DNA of 64,000 bases from M3007 sp964484205 (GTDB lineage: Bacteria; Bacteroidota; Bacteroidia; Chitinophagales; Saprospiraceae), in the NCBI GenBank assembly GCA_964484205.1, contig CAZAEZ010000018.1:1-64000 (forward strand), written 5' to 3'. This document shows, piece after piece, positions 61,428 to 64,000 of this stretch. Both the position numbers and the translations under genes were made by a program. The notes under the pieces are model-generated. The model did not search any database, was not told the origin of the DNA, and was given only the letters and a program-made list of their open reading frames with translations. Every line of letters starts with the position of its first letter. The first letter of the stretch is position 1.

Positions 61428-61461
61428 AGAAGAGCCATCCCGGATTTGGGATGGCTCTTCT
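61428..61461 (+). terminator. Intrinsic terminator after the ABC ATPase gene
   Basis: The arms AGAAGAGCCATCCC (61428-61441) and GGGATGGCTCTTCT (61448-61461) pair over 14 bp with a 6-nt loop. T content after the stem is low, so it may work partly as a processing or RNA-stabilising hairpin. Confidence 0.72.
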
Positions 61462-61499
61462 GCAATTAGCAAGCCGGGGAATTCACCGCTTAAAATAAT

Positions 61500-61584
61500 T
61501 TGGCTCATGTTCCCAGCAGGCTGATAGTGAGGGGGTGACTGGCAGTCACCCCCTCACTATCAGCCTGCTGGGAACATGAGCCAA
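61500..61584. repeat. Perfect 41-bp-arm palindrome, likely a mobile hairpin repeat
   Basis: The left arm 61500-61540 and right arm 61544-61584 are exact reverse complements of 41 bp, around a 3-nt GGC loop. The arms begin TTGGCTCATG and include GTGAGGGGGTGACT next to the loop. The element lies between two convergent genes and ends 5 bp before the stop codon of the T9SS protein gene. A decayed relative is at 15008-15102. A second, unrelated terminator lies 38 bp before it, so it is not needed for termination. Confidence 0.9.
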
Positions 61585-61588
61585 TAAT

Positions 61589-63388
61589 TTAGTGGCAAAT
61601 CATAACTTTTTCAACGGCAACACCCTCCGGTGTCCGCACAGAAAGCAGGTAAGTGCCGGAAGCCAGATTGCCGACGTTGAAGCGCACCTGCCCCGATTCA
61701 AGATTGGTCAGGCGTTCAGACTGCTGCACCTGGCCGAGGCCGTTCATCAGCGATACTACCGCCGTGTTGGTCGGTTTGCCGAAATCCAGGTTCACCCGCA
61801 ACACATCCACTGCCGGATTGGGCAGCATTTCGATGTTTACATCGAGTTTGGCAACCGTTGTATTGATTGTATTTCCCGGATCGAAACCTTCCAACTGGAG
61901 GCGCAAGATTTGTGAGACGTTTGCCCAACCGCTATACATCTGATCAATAAACAGCGGCGTAGTGAAGAACAAGGGGTCTACATACTCAATTTTGTTCGTA
62001 AAGCTATAAGCCGGCATCACACCGAGTCCTGAAATTACACCATCATACGAAACCGAAACATAGTACGGGTGATTGGGCTTCAAGGTTACCGAAAACTTAA
62101 ACGGGTCATTCAAGTCGGCGATCGGAACAGAAAATAAACTGTCGACGCCTTCCGTGCCTTTTATTTCGTATACCGTCAATCCGACCAATCCGGCTGCCAG
62201 GTCATCAAACGAAGCTGCGCCGGGTGCGAATTCCCAGACGCCGTCGTTGTCGACATCGGCATCGTACAAATACACGAACAAATCGTTTTCACCCTGGGTG
62301 CCGGTTGTGCTGTGGATTGCAGCTGCATTGGCCAGTCCGAACGTTGCGTAAGTAGCCACAGCGCCCGATTCATTCGTCAGGCACATGGCGCCATACTGTG
62401 TGAAAAAATTGGCGGCTGCAAAAGTTGCTGCATCGGCTGCGGCTCCACCCGGAACGATATCCAGATTGTCTACTGCGTAGGTGTATTCCGTATGTTCGAA
62501 ATAAGCAACAACCGAATCCCGCGCACTGCTGTACACATCGTTGGAATAGGTCACTTTGAATTTACCGGGAATAGCGGCAGGGACATACGCCGGGAAAAAG
62601 TAGATGAGATTATCCACACCCGATTCGGCCGAGTCGAGCGTACGGTCGATGGTCACCATATTTCCATCCGGCTCTTCAACCACAGCCCTAAGACCAACAT
62701 TGTAAATTGTGGTGGGTTCCCGGTTTACAAAAACAACACCGATATGATCCAGCGTATCCACCTGCGAAACCGGTGTGGCGTAGTGATAAGCGGCGGTAGG
62801 TGAAAACATGGTTGGGAAGCCAAAGCAAACCTCTACGGTGCCTCCGGCATCCAGTACGCCGGAAATTTGTTCGGCCGTTTGGCGCTGAATAAACACAGCA
62901 GGGATCGTCACGGAATCCGCATTGACCCCACCCGACATACCGCCAAAAAAGGTAGCTGCGTCAACATAGGTGGCACAAGCCTGATCGAATTGGCCGGTAT
63001 AGTGGTTGGCCACAATTACCGCTTTGGCGCCTGCTTTTTGGGCATTGAACACCTTGGCGCTGAAATCACAACTGCCACGGCGAATCAAGGCAATTTTGTC
63101 GGTCAGGCTACCGGGTGTCAGGGCGGTACAGCCCAGGGAGTCGGGAGTTGCCCAAACGACTTCGCCGCAGAGTTCTTCCGTGATTTCGCCGCCAAAAGTA
63201 GCTTCAACCCAGCCACATTCGTTAAACGTGTTTTGGAGGAGTTGCGCAATACTCGAAGGCGAAACGATCTCCAGGACAAAGCCATCGCCATCCGTTCCAG
63301 GGGTTTGTGCAATTGAGGTTTGAACGGCTGTAAACTGCAAGCTAACAGTAAGAAACAGCCCAAGCAGAAACGTTAGGTTTCTTTTCAT
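61589..63388 (-). CDS. T9SS-secreted PA-domain protein
   Basis: Exported protein of 599 residues. The signal peptide is MKRNLTFLLGLFLTVSLQFT, followed by AVQTSIAQ. A protease-associated (PA) domain follows at about 95-190 (KIALIRRGSCDFSAKVFNAQ, then GAKAVIVANHY). The middle region of about 300 residues is beta-rich and of unknown fold. The C-terminal ~75 residues are a type A T9SS sorting domain (NIEMLPNPAVDVLRVNLDF, LMNGLGQ, ASGTYLLSVRT) ending at KVMICH. It is therefore translocated by the type IX secretion system and probably anchored on the cell surface. No catalytic domain is recognised. Confidence 0.92.
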   Translation of the reverse strand: MKRNLTFLLGLFLTVSLQFTAVQTSIAQTPGTDGDGFVLEIVSPSSIAQLLQNTFNECGWVEATFGGEITEELCGEVVWATPDSLGCTALTPGSLTDKIALIRRGSCDFSAKVFNAQKAGAKAVIVANHYTGQFDQACATYVDAATFFGGMSGGVNADSVTIPAVFIQRQTAEQISGVLDAGGTVEVCFGFPTMFSPTAAYHYATPVSQVDTLDHIGVVFVNREPTTIYNVGLRAVVEEPDGNMVTIDRTLDSAESGVDNLIYFFPAYVPAAIPGKFKVTYSNDVYSSARDSVVAYFEHTEYTYAVDNLDIVPGGAAADAATFAAANFFTQYGAMCLTNESGAVATYATFGLANAAAIHSTTGTQGENDLFVYLYDADVDNDGVWEFAPGAASFDDLAAGLVGLTVYEIKGTEGVDSLFSVPIADLNDPFKFSVTLKPNHPYYVSVSYDGVISGLGVMPAYSFTNKIEYVDPLFFTTPLFIDQMYSGWANVSQILRLQLEGFDPGNTINTTVAKLDVNIEMLPNPAVDVLRVNLDFGKPTNTAVVSLMNGLGQVQQSERLTNLESGQVRFNVGNLASGTYLLSVRTPEGVAVEKVMICH

Positions 63389-63781
63389 AACACAAGAGGA
63401 TTTAAAAAATTTAGAAAATGATCATCGGTACAAATACTTAATCAGGCTTCGGAGCATACCGAGGTCTTTCCTTGGGCATATTCAGGAAAAAGTTTACAGA
63501 ATCTGGCTTAGTGTAGGTGGGAATTACCAATTTAATTACTGGCAGGTCTGCCGTGGGGATTCACAAAAGTAGTTTTTTGTGTTAAAAATTTTAACGCTGC
63601 TATTTTTTTTTGATCAGGCGCACCGGAATAATAGCCCGATTCGGGCAAATAGCCCAAAAACAAAAGTTTGGTCCGTTAACTTTTTATTTAAACCTTTATA
63701 AGGCTAAAACGTCAAAGCCGGGTAATCGCTCAACAGCCTGTTTGCCCACTATTTTTTCACTATTAACAGACACCCGACTTC
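63389..63781. other. Intergenic stretch, 393 bp, no gene seen
   Basis: It separates the T9SS protein gene (minus) from the DUF1800 gene (plus). On the minus strand TACTTTTG (63571-63564) matches the -7 consensus and could serve the T9SS protein gene with a leader of about 170 nt, but no -33 TTG fits. Two short palindromes are present: GTTAAAAATTTTAAC (63581-63595) and GCCCGATTCGGGC (63634-63646). No convincing ORF or RNA gene was found. Confidence 0.6.
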
Positions 63782-64000
63782 ATGGCTTCCCTTACACCCT
63801 TATCAGGCGCCTTAGGGCAACGGCGTGCAGCCCATTTGCTCCGCCGCGCCAGTTTCCGATTTACCAAAGCAAAAGTTGACGAACTGGCCGGGATGACTGC
63901 CAGCCAGGCGGCTGCCAATTTGCTGATCAGCCCGCCGCTTCAGATGGACCAGCCGGTGTATGACAACCCCAATTCCGACCCGGTCGAAAACACCACCTGG
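63782..64000 (+). CDS. DUF1800 family protein, C-terminus cut off by window edge
   Basis: Open from ATG 63782 to the window end, 73 residues visible. The start reads MASLTPLSGALGQRRAAHLL, followed by RRASFRFTKAKVDELAGMTA and SQAAANLL. This matches the beginning of DUF1800 proteins (AAHLLRRAxFG...). Members are often secreted or cell-surface proteins next to DUF1501 genes in Bacteroidota, and their function is poorly known. No signal peptide is seen at this start. Confidence 0.85.
   Translation, partial: MASLTPLSGALGQRRAAHLLRRASFRFTKAKVDELAGMTASQAAANLLISPPLQMDQPVYDNPNSDPVENTTW

Noticed and set aside
1..64000. tRNA, rRNA, CRISPR, insertion sequences, prophage
   Set aside because: I looked for T-loop motifs, clustered direct repeats with spacers, transposase or integrase domains and phage structural genes and found none convincing.

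Overview
The window reads as a chromosomal segment of a Bacteroidota bacterium, most likely of the Saprospiria (Lewinella/Haliscomenobacter-like). The evidence is a secreted protein with a C-terminal type IX secretion (T9SS) sorting domain, a TonB-dependent receptor, outer-membrane barrel and LysM proteins, the Bacteroidota -7 promoter box TAnnTTTG ahead of many genes, several Bacteroidota-specific conserved proteins, and roughly balanced base composition. The genus is an inference. I saw no rRNA, tRNA, CRISPR array, insertion sequence or prophage. Codon and base use look even throughout, so this is mostly a housekeeping region with one conflict-system-like gene and several small palindromic repeats.

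Layout. 0-16 kb: a truncated membrane protein and thiolase; an inactive-looking rhodanese; a PAS histidine kinase; a LolC/FtsX-type permease; tyrS; an outer-membrane barrel with a giant TPR lipid/envelope-type partner; an OlsF-like acyltransferase; an amidase lipoprotein; and an unknown 231-residue protein. 16-21 kb: a phosphoribosyltransferase, then an operon for a membrane Fe-S/CCG-domain electron-transfer module, then a gene fusing an effector-associated-like domain, a trypsin-like protease and a TIR domain (19398-20960). 21-31 kb, almost all on the minus strand: purK-purE with prmC and a histidine kinase, an M50-like membrane protein, an FKBP, an M20 peptidase, dihydroorotase, era and a conserved unknown. 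Two small plus-strand transcription units with no gene lie between dihydroorotase and era. 31-41 kb: a NadR-like kinase, a TPP riboswitch controlling a TonB receptor, a LysM protein, surE, ilvE, fabD and yqgE. 41-51 kb: a GH36 alpha-galactosidase, a NOL1/NOP2 RNA methyltransferase, sbcD-sbcC, a P-type ATPase and a glycosyltransferase. 51-64 kb: ndpA, a GNAT/DinB pair, an AhpD-like protein, a spermidine-synthase-like methyltransferase, an AsmA-like giant, RNase D, a fused OppD/OppF ATPase, a T9SS-exported PA-domain protein and the start of a DUF1800 gene.

Functional groupings: purine (purE, purK) and pyrimidine (dihydroorotase) synthesis; thiamine uptake (TPP riboswitch and TonB receptor); double-strand break processing (sbcCD); translation and ribosome maturation (tyrS, prmC, era, RNA methyltransferase); envelope work (barrel and TPR pair, LysM, AsmA, LolC-like). 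The most unusual items are the protease-TIR effector gene, the set of different palindromic elements placed at convergent gene ends (several of them supply the stop codons of both neighbours), and the two candidate small RNAs at 29.1-29.5 kb.
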